Origin: an uncultured Pseudomonadota bacterium
GTDB taxonomy: Bacteria > Pseudomonadota > Gammaproteobacteria > Steroidobacterales > Steroidobacteraceae
Length of the DNA: 41,454 bases
NCBI GenBank assembly: GCA_903879335.1
Contig: CAIRLC010000043.1
Coordinates: 1-41,454, forward strand
Reading direction: 5' to 3'
Shown: one piece after another, positions 1 through 8,372 of the stretch
Position numbering within the stretch: position 1 is the stretch's first letter
Layout of the letters: every line of letters starts with the position of its first letter
Translations under genes and position numbers: made by a program
Notes under the pieces: model-generated
Seen by the model: the letters and a program-made list of their open reading frames with translations, nothing else
What the model was told of the DNA's origin: nothing
Databases searched by the model: none

Positions 1-33
1 AATCTCTTCCGTCGTAAACCGTTGTTTCGGCAT
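1..33 (-). CDS. IS3-family transposase OrfA, N-terminus only (cut by window edge)
   Basis: The reverse strand opens an ATG at 33 and reads MPKQRFTTEEI before the window ends. This opening (basic start, then RFTxEEI) is typical of the helix-turn-helix OrfA protein of IS3-family insertion sequences, which binds the element's ends and is normally followed by a frameshift-fused OrfB integrase. A strong Shine-Dalgarno, GGAGGG (complement of 43-48), sits 9 bases ahead of the ATG. Only 11 codons are visible, so the family call rests on a short match and the rest of the element lies to the left of the window. Confidence 0.6.
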   Translation of the reverse strand, partial: MPKQRFTTEEI

Positions 34-101
34 GATTCCTAACCCTCCGTTCCACCATCCTAGGGAACATCAGTCTGGACCAGGAATCGCAGGTCAGGTC
101 A
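1..101 (-). mobile_element. Probable right-hand end of an IS3-family insertion sequence
   Basis: The orfA start lies at 31-33, and IS3-family elements usually have only some tens of bases between the terminal inverted repeat and orfA. A plausible terminal repeat reads TGACCTGACCTG on the reverse strand (complement of 90-101), beginning with the usual TG. The other end and any target-site duplication are outside the window, so the exact boundary is an inference. Confidence 0.4.
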
Positions 102-102
102 C

Positions 103-183
103 ATGGATGAGGACATCACGGCGGATGATGAAAAGTCGGGCCTTCAAGAAGACTTTGATATTAAGGATGACGATGCCTTTTGA
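103..183 (+). pseudogene. Short acidic reading-frame remnant next to the IS end
   Basis: An open frame starting at an ATG at 103 encodes 26 residues, MDEDITADDEKSGLQEDFDI followed by KDDDAF, then TGA at 181-183. It is strongly acidic (about half Asp or Glu). It begins where the IS is inferred to end, which would fit the last codons of a gene cut by the insertion. No Shine-Dalgarno precedes the ATG and I do not recognise the family. It could equally be a chance frame. Confidence 0.25.
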
Positions 184-722
184 ATGGCTCCATGAATTGG
201 GAGCCAAGGTTTTGAATGAGGACGTTGGACGGCGGGCCTCGCGCAATGCGAGGCGGCCTCCAGCCGCCGAATGTGCCCCACAACCACACACATCGCCTCA
301 CTTGCCTCACCCGACTCACCAAGAAAATAGCAAGGTGTCGAAAAGGCGTCACGCGAGCGTCGTGAACTGCAACGCGTGCGAACACTTTACGGCAAGCGAG
401 TCTTCGGCTGCCGGGATTGGTACTTGTATCCTAAATGTCTGGCAAAAATCGAGAAGCGCGCCGCGCTATCAGCGCATGCCACCATTCGCCTTCGCGCCGA
501 GATATTGCAATGGTTTTCGGCGACGAATCGTCGAACGCCATTGATGTGTTGGGTAGGTTCGACATCGGAAGTTTCTGCCTGTGCGATGAACAGGAGGTTT
601 CATCCGCCGCAATTTAGATCGCGCCGTAATTCGGCAGTTGCTGCCTGTTTAGCAATTGGACGCGCGCCGTGTCACATGTAGGTATCCGAACTGCCTACAC
701 AGTGCCTACATGGCGCAGAAAC
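184..722. other. About 540 bp without a convincing gene
   Basis: Neither strand carries a frame with a credible start, ribosome site and recognisable protein. Two overlapping GC-rich hairpins lie at 236-254 (GCCTCGC, 5-base loop) and 252-268 (GGCGGC, 5-base loop), without a T-run. A short frame at 435-617 on the plus strand reads in part MVFGDESSNAIDVLGRFDIG, which looks protein-like, but it has no good start context and no family I know. In related genomes rimP-nusA-infB normally follow this tRNA-fMet. They are not visible here, so this is probably degraded or inserted DNA. Confidence 0.5.
675..712. repeat. Three copies of an 8-bp word, two direct and one inverted
   Basis: TGCCTACA occurs at 692-699 and 703-710, and an inverted near-copy TGTAGGTA at 677-684. 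The outer pair extends to a perfect inverted repeat CATGTAGG (675-682) and CCTACATG (705-712) around a 22-base centre. It lies just beyond the tRNA-fMet terminator. It could be a protein-binding site or a recombination scar; the function is unknown. Confidence 0.45.
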
Positions 723-744
723 AAAAAAGCCCGCTTTCGCGGGC
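723..744 (-). terminator. Intrinsic terminator of the nuo / tRNA-fMet transcript
   Basis: On the minus strand GCCCGC-GAAA-GCGGGC (744-729) is followed by six Ts (728-723). The 6-bp GC stem, GNRA-type loop and T-run make a textbook rho-independent terminator about 25 bases after the tRNA 3' end. Confidence 0.9.
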
Positions 745-767
745 CGTTCGTAACTCATTGATTGAGT

Positions 768-844
<77 letters not shown>

Positions 845-860
845 CCAGATCTAGCCCGAA

Positions 861-889
861 ATCATACGGTCTTTCGGTTTAATACGCAA
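861..889 (-). promoter_or_regulatory. Sigma-70 promoter for tRNA-fMet
   Basis: On the minus strand TTGCGT (889-884) and TATGAT (866-861) are separated by exactly 17 bases. A start about 7 bases downstream would lie roughly 10 bases before the mature tRNA 5' end, as usual for tRNA genes. It lets the tRNA be made independently of the nuo operon. Confidence 0.7.
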
Positions 890-896
890 GCCTATC

Positions 897-2333
897 TCAA
901 TGGAATGCCTTGGCAATCGTATCGCTCAAGAGGCTGCTGCATAAGCCCAGCGCGAGTACTGAGAGCGCATTAAGACTAAGCAAGAATTTGAACGACACAC
1001 TGGACTCATCGACGCTTTCGCCGGCTGGTGCCTCGAAGAACATCGCCTTGATGACGCGCAGGTAGTAGAACGCACCCACGACCGAGAACAACACCGCAAC
1101 GATCGCAAGCCAGGTAAGCCCCACATCAAGAACTGCCTGGATCACGTACAGTTTGGAGAAGAAGCCTACAAACGGCGGAACGCCGGCAGTGCTTGCCATG
1201 AGGAAGAGCATCATCCAAGCAAACCAGGGTCGATGCTGAGCAAGGCCACGGAAATCTTCGATACGGTCGGCTTCGAATCCCTTCCTGGACAGCAGCAAAA
1301 TCATAGCGAAGCTTCCGAGCGACATCAGCACGTAAGCGACCGTGTAAAACAGCGCACCTCGATAGCCCGCAGGTGTACCGGCCAAAATGCCAAGCAAAAT
1401 GAAACCAACGTTCGAGATGGTTGAGTAGGCCAACATACGTTTGAGGTTGGTCTGCGCGACCGCGACGATATTACCAACACCAATCGATAGCACCGCCAAC
1501 ACGATCAGCATCTGTTGCCATGCGCCCACTGCTCCGGCCAACCCTTCCGCGAGGACACGCAGGGCTAATGCGAAATAGGCGAGCTTTGGAGCGGCGGCGA
1601 CGAACATCGTGACCGAGGTCGGCGCACCGTGATAGACGTCCGGCACCCACATGTGGAACGGAACTGCGCCAAATTTAAACGCGATGCCAGCCACGATAAA
1701 GGCCAATCCAAAGAGCACGCCGACGTTGGTGCCCGCACCCAATTGCGTGTGGACCGCCAAGGAGGCGAGATCAAATGTGCCGGTCACACCGTAGACGATT
1801 GAGATGCCGTACAGCAAGAGGCCTGACGCGATCGCACCCAACACGAAATACTTCATCGCCGACTCGGCCGCTACCGAGGAGTCCCGATCAAAAGCAACCA
1901 AGGCGTATTGCGACAGCGCCAACACTTCGATGCCCATGTACATGGACAGCAGGCTGCCGGCCGATACAATCACGAAGATGCCGAGTGTCGCAAACAGAGC
2001 AAGCACGAAGTACTCACCCCGGAACAGTCCGCGGACGCGCAGATAATCTCGCGAATACAAGAAAACAGCCGCAACCGAACCACAGGCGACCAGTTTCAAG
2101 AATCTCGCGATACCATCAACGACAAACATGCCGGTGAAACCGACATTGCGCCCTTCTGGCAAAGCCGCGACAAAAACGGCCGTTACGACCAATGTCGCGA
2201 GTGCTAACAAGTAGCTGATACCGCGCTGAGCATCATTCAAAAAGACATCGACGATTAGAACAATCGACGCCCCAATCACAAGAACGATCTCGGGGGTCGC
2301 TAAAGCCAGGGAGTTGGCGAGGATCTGGTTCAT
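897..2333 (-). CDS. nuoN: NADH-quinone oxidoreductase subunit N
   Basis: This is a membrane-arm subunit of respiratory complex I, one of the three antiporter-like proton channels (NuoL, M, N), in the inner membrane. The 478-residue product is almost entirely hydrophobic helices. It carries the conserved channel residues Glu136 (GIEVLALSQY), Lys220 and Lys250 and the family motif HMWVPDVYHGAPT from residue 227. I start at the ATG at 2331-2333, preceded by GGAAGG; an upstream in-frame start would overlap nuoM and adds an unrelated N-terminus. It is the last nuo gene, 19 bases after nuoM, and is followed by the tRNA-fMet promoter. The length is usual for the family. Confidence 0.97.
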   Translation of the reverse strand: MNQILANSLALATPEIVLVIGASIVLIVDVFLNDAQRGISYLLALATLVVTAVFVAALPEGRNVGFTGMFVVDGIARFLKLVACGSVAAVFLYSRDYLRVRGLFRGEYFVLALFATLGIFVIVSAGSLLSMYMGIEVLALSQYALVAFDRDSSVAAESAMKYFVLGAIASGLLLYGISIVYGVTGTFDLASLAVHTQLGAGTNVGVLFGLAFIVAGIAFKFGAVPFHMWVPDVYHGAPTSVTMFVAAAPKLAYFALALRVLAEGLAGAVGAWQQMLIVLAVLSIGVGNIVAVAQTNLKRMLAYSTISNVGFILLGILAGTPAGYRGALFYTVAYVLMSLGSFAMILLLSRKGFEADRIEDFRGLAQHRPWFAWMMLFLMASTAGVPPFVGFFSKLYVIQAVLDVGLTWLAIVAVLFSVVGAFYYLRVIKAMFFEAPAGESVDESSVSFKFLLSLNALSVLALGLCSSLLSDTIAKAFH

Positions 2334-2352
2334 GGAGTCTGGCCTTCCCGGT

Positions 2353-3861
2353 TCAGAGCTTGCTGACGGACATGAGTTGGACAAGGTGACGCAGCGTAGG
2401 CTCCATCACATCAGTGAGCGGCTTTGGATAAACGCCCATTGCGATAACCGCGACAGCGAGCACGCCCAGGACGAAGAACTCTCGTCCGTTCAAATCTTTG
2501 AGTGACGCAACACCATCATTGCCCACGGGCCCTAAGACCACTCGCTTAATCAACCATAAGGTATATGCGGCGCCAGTAATCAGCGTAGTAGCCGCGACGG
2601 CGGCGAACCAGAAGTTCGCCTTGAAGCTCGCGAGCACAACCATGAATTCACCGACAAAACCCGACGTTCCAGGCAATCCGGCATTGGCCATGCCGAAGAG
2701 AACCATAAACGCACCAAAGTATGGCATCGTGTTAATTACGCCGCCGTAGGCACCAATATCGCGGGTATGCAGGCGATCGTATAGAACACCCACGCAGAGG
2801 AAGAGCGCGCCTGATACAAGACCATGGGAAATCATTTGCACCATGGCGCCAGACAGCGCCAAGGTCTCACCCGAGGTGTTGCCGGTCGCCGCGACAATCT
2901 CGTAGCCGACGAAGCAGCCCAATGTCACGAAGGCCATGTGCGCGATAGAGGAATATGCAATCAGCTTCTTCATGTCGGTCTGAACGAGCGCCACGAGACC
3001 GATGTAAACCACGGCGATCAGCGACAAGCCGATCACCAGCCAGTCGAGCGAATGCGCCGCATCCGGTGCAATCGGCAGACTGAAGCGCATAAAACCGTAG
3101 CCGCCCATTTTCAGCATGATGGCCGCCAAGATCACGGAGCCGCCCGTCGGCGCCTCAACGTGCGCATCCGGCAACCAGGTGTGCACCGGAACCATGGGGA
3201 CCTTTACCGCAAATGCGGCAAAGAATGCGAGGAAAATGAGGGTCTGCTCCGTGCGATCCAATGGCAACTGATAAAGAGCCGCCAAATCATACGAACCGGC
3301 CTTCAGGTACATATAGACCAATGCGACCAGCATGAAGACAGAGCCTAGGAAGGTATACAAGAAGAACTTGATGGTCGCGTAAATCCGTCGCGCCCCACCC
3401 CAGATACCGATGATGAGGAACATCGGGATCAGCATGGCTTCCCAGAACACATAGAACAACAAGGCATCCGCCGCCGAGAACACGCCGACCATCAAGCCTT
3501 CCATGATCAAGAAGGCCGCGAAGTATTGGCTCGGCCGCTTTTCGATCACCGTCCATCCAGCGATGATGACCAACACCGTCGAGAACGTGGTCAGCACGAT
3601 CAACGGCAGCGCGATGCCGTCGATGCCCAAGTAGTAATCGCTGTGAACTGCCGGCACCCAGGGCAACCGCTCCACAAACTGTAACGCCGCCGTCGACGCA
3701 TCGAAATGACACCAGAGCGGCACACTGAAGCCGAGCGCCGCGAGTGACACGATCAACGCAGCCCAGCGAGCGAGCGACGCCCGGCCGTCACCGATGAGCA
3801 TGACGGCCACGCCACCGAGGACCGGCAACCACGTGATGATACTGAGGAGAGGAAGGTTCAT
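2353..3861 (-). CDS. nuoM: NADH-quinone oxidoreductase subunit M
   Basis: This is the second antiporter-like proton-translocating subunit of complex I, in the membrane arm between NuoN and NuoL. The 502-residue protein has about 14 hydrophobic helices. The conserved charged residues are visible: Glu141 in FWEAMLIPMF, Lys220 just before VPMVPVHTWLPDAHVEAPT, and Lys251 in the helix ending IMLKMGGYG. The ATG at 3861 is preceded by a purine-rich site. It lies 24 bases after nuoL and 19 before nuoN. Nothing unusual in length or motifs. Confidence 0.98.
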   Translation of the reverse strand: MNLPLLSIITWLPVLGGVAVMLIGDGRASLARWAALIVSLAALGFSVPLWCHFDASTAALQFVERLPWVPAVHSDYYLGIDGIALPLIVLTTFSTVLVIIAGWTVIEKRPSQYFAAFLIMEGLMVGVFSAADALLFYVFWEAMLIPMFLIIGIWGGARRIYATIKFFLYTFLGSVFMLVALVYMYLKAGSYDLAALYQLPLDRTEQTLIFLAFFAAFAVKVPMVPVHTWLPDAHVEAPTGGSVILAAIMLKMGGYGFMRFSLPIAPDAAHSLDWLVIGLSLIAVVYIGLVALVQTDMKKLIAYSSIAHMAFVTLGCFVGYEIVAATGNTSGETLALSGAMVQMISHGLVSGALFLCVGVLYDRLHTRDIGAYGGVINTMPYFGAFMVLFGMANAGLPGTSGFVGEFMVVLASFKANFWFAAVAATTLITGAAYTLWLIKRVVLGPVGNDGVASLKDLNGREFFVLGVLAVAVIAMGVYPKPLTDVMEPTLRHLVQLMSVSKL

Positions 3862-3885
3862 CTGTATCGTTCCGTTAAGCCGAGC

Positions 3886-5841
3886 TCACGCCCGCGCAAG
3901 AAGCCACGCAAGCATCGCCGCAAGGCCGATGATCATCGCGAAAGCGTAGTGATAGAGGTAACCGGACTGTACGTGACGGACAACCGCCGCGAGCCAGCCG
4001 ACCGAACGTGCCGAGCCGTTGACCAACACGCCATCGATAACGATTTCGTCACCGACTTTCCAGAACAACCGGCCGAGTGCGCGGGCTCCACCAGCCAGAA
4101 CGTTCTCGTTAAACCAGTCGAACCAGTATTTGTTGTCCAACACTTTAATAAGCGGCGCGCATACCGCAGCGATGCGATCCGTCAGCGCTGGATTCTTTAA
4201 GTACAGATACCACGCAGAGACCACACCCGCGGCTGCCAGATAGAGCGCAGGGCCGTGGAAGGCCTCGATGATGAAACCAACTTGTCCGGTGTATTCGTGA
4301 CCCAATTCGCCGAGCACGTTATGGCGTTCAGCAACAAAGATCACGCCATCGAAGTAGTGCCCAAACAGTACCGGACCGACCGTGAACCAGCCCACAAATA
4401 CCGACGGGATTGCCAGCAGAATCAACGGCAGCGTAACAACCCACGGGCTCTCATGCAGATGCTCGCGCGTGTGGTGATCCATCCGTTCCTGACCATGGAA
4501 GGTCATGAAAATCATGCGGAAAGTGTAGAACGCCGTGATGTAGACACCGGCCGTAACGCAAAACTGCGCGTAGGCGGCTCCTGGCGCATGGGAGAGCCCG
4601 ACGGCGTCGATCAAGGCGTCTTTGGAGAAGAAGCCCGAGAAGCCTGGGAATCCAATCAAGGCAAGCGCGCCGATCAACGACGTCCAGTAGGTAATTGGCA
4701 AGTACTTGCGCAAGCCCCCCATACGGCGCATGTCCTGTTCATGGTGCATCGCAATGATGACCGAGCCGGCACCCAAGAAGAGCAAGGCTTTGAAGAAGGC
4801 GTGAGTCATCAGATGGAAAATGCCAGCCCCGTAAGCCGACGCGCCTAGCGCGACGGTCATGTAGCCCAACTGAGACAAGGTCGAGTAGGCCACTACCCGC
4901 TTAATGTCGTTGTTGACGATACCGAGGAAGCCCATAAACAGCGCGGTCGTCGCACCAATCAACATGACGAACCCAAGCGCTGCTTCCGACAACTCAAAGA
5001 GCGGCGACATACGGGCGACCATGAAAATACCAGCGGTCACCATCGTCGCAGCATGGATCAGTGCGGAAATAGGCGTTGGGCCTTCCATGGAGTCCGGCAA
5101 CCAGACGTGCAATGGCACCTGAGCCGACTTACCCATGGCACCGATGAACAGGCAGATGCAGATCACGGTGATGGCATTCCAGGTATTGCCATCCAAGATC
5201 GTCATGCTGTGTTGGGCGATCGAAGGCGCTGCCTTGAACGCAGCGACATAATCGAGCGATCCGGTGTAGTAAACGACGCCGGCAATGCCGAGCAAGAAGC
5301 CGAAATCCCCCACGCGATTCACCAAGAACGCCTTCATGTTCGCAAAGATGGCACTCGGCTTCGTAAACCAGAAACCGATGAGCAAGTAGGACACGAGACC
5401 CACAGCTTCCCAGCCAAAGAACAGCTGAAGGAAATTGTTGCTCATGACCAGCATCAACATCGCGAACGTAAAGAGAGAAATATAGGAGAAGAAGCGCTGG
5501 TATCCCGGGTCATCGTGCATGTAGCCGATGGTGTAGATGTGCACCATCAACGAGACAAAAGTGACAACCACCATCATCAGCGCCGTCAGATGGTCCACCA
5601 AGAACCCGATTTGCATCGTGAGTCCATCGGAGACGAGCCAGGTATAGACCGGCGCGTTGTAGGTAGCCCCGCCATCCAATTGGTCCTTGAGAACCAGAAG
5701 GGACATGACGAATGCGGCACCGACACCGAGAATAGTGACGCTATGGGCCCCTACCCGACCGATAAGACGCCCAAAGAGGCCGGCAAGGATCGCCGCGAGG
5801 AGCGGCGCGAGCGGGATCGCAAGATATAAGTTCTGCATCAT
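3886..5841 (-). CDS. nuoL: NADH-quinone oxidoreductase subunit L
   Basis: This is the distal antiporter-like subunit of complex I, bearing the long lateral C-terminal helix that runs along the membrane arm. The 651-residue product has Glu145 in FFGWEAVGLVSYLLIGFW, Lys238 in GAMGKSAQVPLHVWLPD and the motif SMEGPTPISALIHAATMV near 251-268. The C-terminal 150 residues contain the amphipathic and final anchoring segments. The start overlaps the nuoK stop by one base (TGATG), and a second ATG follows immediately, so the true N-terminus could be one residue shorter. Confidence 0.98.
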   Translation of the reverse strand: MMQNLYLAIPLAPLLAAILAGLFGRLIGRVGAHSVTILGVGAAFVMSLLVLKDQLDGGATYNAPVYTWLVSDGLTMQIGFLVDHLTALMMVVVTFVSLMVHIYTIGYMHDDPGYQRFFSYISLFTFAMLMLVMSNNFLQLFFGWEAVGLVSYLLIGFWFTKPSAIFANMKAFLVNRVGDFGFLLGIAGVVYYTGSLDYVAAFKAAPSIAQHSMTILDGNTWNAITVICICLFIGAMGKSAQVPLHVWLPDSMEGPTPISALIHAATMVTAGIFMVARMSPLFELSEAALGFVMLIGATTALFMGFLGIVNNDIKRVVAYSTLSQLGYMTVALGASAYGAGIFHLMTHAFFKALLFLGAGSVIIAMHHEQDMRRMGGLRKYLPITYWTSLIGALALIGFPGFSGFFSKDALIDAVGLSHAPGAAYAQFCVTAGVYITAFYTFRMIFMTFHGQERMDHHTREHLHESPWVVTLPLILLAIPSVFVGWFTVGPVLFGHYFDGVIFVAERHNVLGELGHEYTGQVGFIIEAFHGPALYLAAAGVVSAWYLYLKNPALTDRIAAVCAPLIKVLDNKYWFDWFNENVLAGGARALGRLFWKVGDEIVIDGVLVNGSARSVGWLAAVVRHVQSGYLYHYAFAMIIGLAAMLAWLLARA

Positions 5842-6146
5842 CAGCCCCGCATCGTGTCCAGGTTCTCGACGTTGATGCTCTTACGCTCGCGGAACAGCAC
5901 CACCAGTATCGCAAGGCCAATCGCCGACTCGGCAGCGGCGACCGTCAGAATGAAGAAGACGAAAGCCTGACCGGCCACATCTCCCCACCAACGACTGAAC
6001 GCTACGAAATTGAAGTTCACGGCGAGCAGCATCAGTTCAATGCACATCAAAAGAACGATCACGTTCTTCCGATTCAAAAAGATTCCAGCGACCGCAATGC
6101 TGAACAAAATGCCAGCCAACACGAGAAAATGGGGCAACGTAATCAT
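5841..6146 (-). CDS. nuoK: NADH-quinone oxidoreductase subunit K
   Basis: This small 101-residue membrane subunit of complex I is part of the E-channel linking the quinone site to the pumps. It has three hydrophobic helices. The two buried glutamates known to be important in the family are present: Glu37 in [11 protein letters not shown] and Glu73 in [13 protein letters not shown]. It overlaps the end of nuoJ by four bases (ATGA) and the start of nuoL by one, so the three genes are probably translationally coupled. Confidence 0.98.
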   Translation of the reverse strand: MITLPHFLVLAGILFSIAVAGIFLNRKNVIVLLMCIELMLLAVNFNFVAFSRWWGDVAGQAFVFFILTVAAAESAIGLAILVVLFRERKSINVENLDTMRG

Positions 6147-6745
6147 GACGTCTTCTCCGCATCGACCTTGACGATTCGCACGGCTTCTTCACGACGGCGT
6201 GCTACCTGCGCGCTGACGTCCTGCTTTTTGAAACCAACGCGATGACGCATGGTTAACGCAATCGCCGCGACAATCGCGATCAGCAACACAATCGCGGCCA
6301 ACTCGAACGGCAACATATAGTCCGTGTAGAGCACCTGGCCGAGCAAATGCGTATTAGAGTAGTTGGCCGGCAGCGGTGGCGCGGTCACCGACAAGCTCAT
6401 TCCGAGATGCCGGAACCAAACGACGTAAACGATCTCGGCAATCATCAGGCCTGCCACCAGCGCACCGAGTGGAGCATGTTTCGTAAAGCCTTCTCGCAAC
6501 TGCGCCACATTGATGTCGAGCATCATGATGACGAACAGGAACAACACCATCACCGCGCCGACATAGACAAGCACGAGAACCAGACCGAGGAACTCTGCAT
6601 CCAATAACAACCACAGCACCGAACTCTCAAAGAACGCGAGAACCAGAAACAACGCGGCCCGAACCGGGTTGCGTGACAGAACAACCCCGACGGCAGAGCC
6701 GACCAGGATCGTAGCGAAGACGTAAAACAGTAGAGTCGTCAGCAC
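6143..6745 (-). CDS. nuoJ: NADH-quinone oxidoreductase subunit J
   Basis: This 200-residue complex I membrane subunit has five hydrophobic helices, including the flexible third helix ([20 protein letters not shown]) that moves during catalysis. The hydrophilic C-terminal tail is rich in basic and acidic residues. The start is a GTG at 6745 preceded by GGCAGG; no ATG lies near enough to replace it without losing the first helix. It is 12 bases after nuoI and overlaps nuoK by four. Confidence 0.97.
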   Translation of the reverse strand: MLTTLLFYVFATILVGSAVGVVLSRNPVRAALFLVLAFFESSVLWLLLDAEFLGLVLVLVYVGAVMVLFLFVIMMLDINVAQLREGFTKHAPLGALVAGLMIAEIVYVVWFRHLGMSLSVTAPPLPANYSNTHLLGQVLYTDYMLPFELAAIVLLIAIVAAIALTMRHRVGFKKQDVSAQVARRREEAVRIVKVDAEKTS

Positions 6746-6757
6746 GTTTGCCTGCCT

Positions 6758-7246
6758 TTATCGGTACGGGGCGTCAGCCGTCTTGTCCGCGGTGATCATC
6801 GCGTCGAAGCGATCGCCCACGGCTAACAGCTTGTCCTTCGACATGATGTTCTCGCCGCGGTTTTCCATGTGGTACTCATGAATCCGAGTTTCCACGATGG
6901 CGTCGACTGGGCACGCCTCCTCACAGAAACCGCAGAATATGCACTTGAATAAATCGATGTCGTAACGCTTCGTGCGGCGGGTGCCGTCTGCCGAAACGTC
7001 CGACTCAATCGTAATGGCGAGCGCCGGGCAGACGGCCTCACACAGTTTGCAGGCAATGCATCGTTCTTCCCCATTAGGGTAACGACGAAGGGCATGCAAT
7101 CCACGGAAGCGGACTGATTGCGGTGTCTTTTCCTGCGGGTAGTGCACCGTGAACTTTGGCTTCCACATGTAGCCAAAGGTAACGGCCAAGCCCTGCAGGA
7201 GCTCTCCGAGGAAGAGGGTCTTCGCGATACTGCGTACAGAAGTCAT
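6758..7246 (-). CDS. nuoI: NADH-quinone oxidoreductase subunit I (two 4Fe-4S clusters)
   Basis: This peripheral-arm subunit passes electrons through clusters N6a and N6b toward NuoB. Of its 162 residues, two CxxCxxCxxxCP motifs are intact: Cys63-66-69-73 ([12 protein letters not shown]) and Cys102-105-108-112 ([12 protein letters not shown]), as in 8Fe ferredoxins. A short amphipathic N-terminus attaches it to the membrane arm. The gene sits between nuoH and nuoJ with gaps of 17 and 12 bases. Confidence 0.98.
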   Translation of the reverse strand: MTSVRSIAKTLFLGELLQGLAVTFGYMWKPKFTVHYPQEKTPQSVRFRGLHALRRYPNGEERCIACKLCEAVCPALAITIESDVSADGTRRTKRYDIDLFKCIFCGFCEEACPVDAIVETRIHEYHMENRGENIMSKDKLLAVGDRFDAMITADKTADAPYR

Positions 7247-7263
7247 GACGAACTATTCACTCC

Positions 7264-8364
7264 TCAGCCGAACTGAGCCCAAGGCCCGACTCGCAAGGCG
7301 ACCATGCCGCACTCGACGAGAATCCAGACAATCGTCAGCGGGATGAACACTTTCCAGCCGAGACGCATGATTTGGTCATAGCGATATCGCGGGAATGTCG
7401 CTCGGATCCAGAGATAAACAAACAAGAACCAGAGCGTCTTCACGAACAGCCACAAGAACGATGATTGCGCGAGCAACCAATCCGCCGGTACCAGGCCTTG
7501 GAATGGCGACAACCAACCGCCTAAGAAGAACACCGAAGTCAACATGGCGATGAGGATCATGTTCGCGTACTCGGGCAACGCAAACACGGTGGCGAAGGTG
7601 GCGCCGGAGTATTCAACGTGGAACCCGGCAACGATTTCGGACTCGCCTTCGACCACGTCAAAAGGCGCACGGTTCGTCTCAGCAACGCCCGATATGAAAT
7701 AGATGATCATCAGCGGGAACAGCCACAGCAGGTTCCAATGGAGCAGACCACCCGACTGTGCGCGCACAATGTCGGTGAGATTCAGCGAACCGGCCGCCAT
7801 TAACACACCAACCAAGGCAAACCCCATGGCGATTTCGTAGGCCACGATTTGAGCCGCAGAGCGCATGGCACCCAACATGGCGTACTTCGAGTTTGAGGCC
7901 CAACCGGCGATGATGACGCCGTACACGCCGAGCGACGTCATCGCCAGCAGATAGAGCAAGCCGGCATCGACGTCGGCAAGTACAAAGTCGGGCGAGAACG
8001 GCACGACCGCCCAAGTCGTCAACGCCGTCACGATGGCAATCATCGGTGCAGCAAGGAATAGCAGCTTATCCGCCTTCGACGGCAGCAAGACTTCCTTCAG
8101 CAGCAACTTGATCACGTCGGCAAAGGGTTGAGCCACACCCTTCAGGATCGGGAGACCGAAAATGCGAATCTGATTCGGGCCGTGACGGGCCTGCATCCAA
8201 CCGATCACCTTACGTTCGGCATAGGTCAGCAAAGCCACCGAAATCACGACGACGAGCATCACGCCAATGATTTCTGCCGTCTTGATGATCGGGGCATGCA
8301 GAAATTCTGGGATGGATGCCCAGAGTGCAGACAACCGGTCGATGAGCGAATTAATGATCGTCAT
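7264..8364 (-). CDS. nuoH: NADH-quinone oxidoreductase subunit H
   Basis: This 366-residue membrane subunit forms much of the quinone-access chamber at the junction of the two arms of complex I. About eight hydrophobic helices are visible, with the conserved cytoplasmic loop [16 protein letters not shown] and the early motif [20 protein letters not shown], both signatures of the family. It starts at the ATG at 8364, eight bases after nuoG ends. The length is somewhat above E. coli NuoH because of a longer N-terminus. Confidence 0.98.
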   Translation of the reverse strand: MTIINSLIDRLSALWASIPEFLHAPIIKTAEIIGVMLVVVISVALLTYAERKVIGWMQARHGPNQIRIFGLPILKGVAQPFADVIKLLLKEVLLPSKADKLLFLAAPMIAIVTALTTWAVVPFSPDFVLADVDAGLLYLLAMTSLGVYGVIIAGWASNSKYAMLGAMRSAAQIVAYEIAMGFALVGVLMAAGSLNLTDIVRAQSGGLLHWNLLWLFPLMIIYFISGVAETNRAPFDVVEGESEIVAGFHVEYSGATFATVFALPEYANMILIAMLTSVFFLGGWLSPFQGLVPADWLLAQSSFLWLFVKTLWFLFVYLWIRATFPRYRYDQIMRLGWKVFIPLTIVWILVECGMVALRVGPWAQFG

Positions 8365-8372
8365 GATGGCGC

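Noticed and set aside
32-617. Plus-strand open frames in the left edge region, including one of 170 codons
   Set aside because: They have no credible start context, low-complexity basic composition and no recognisable family. Only the IS start on the other strand is convincing.
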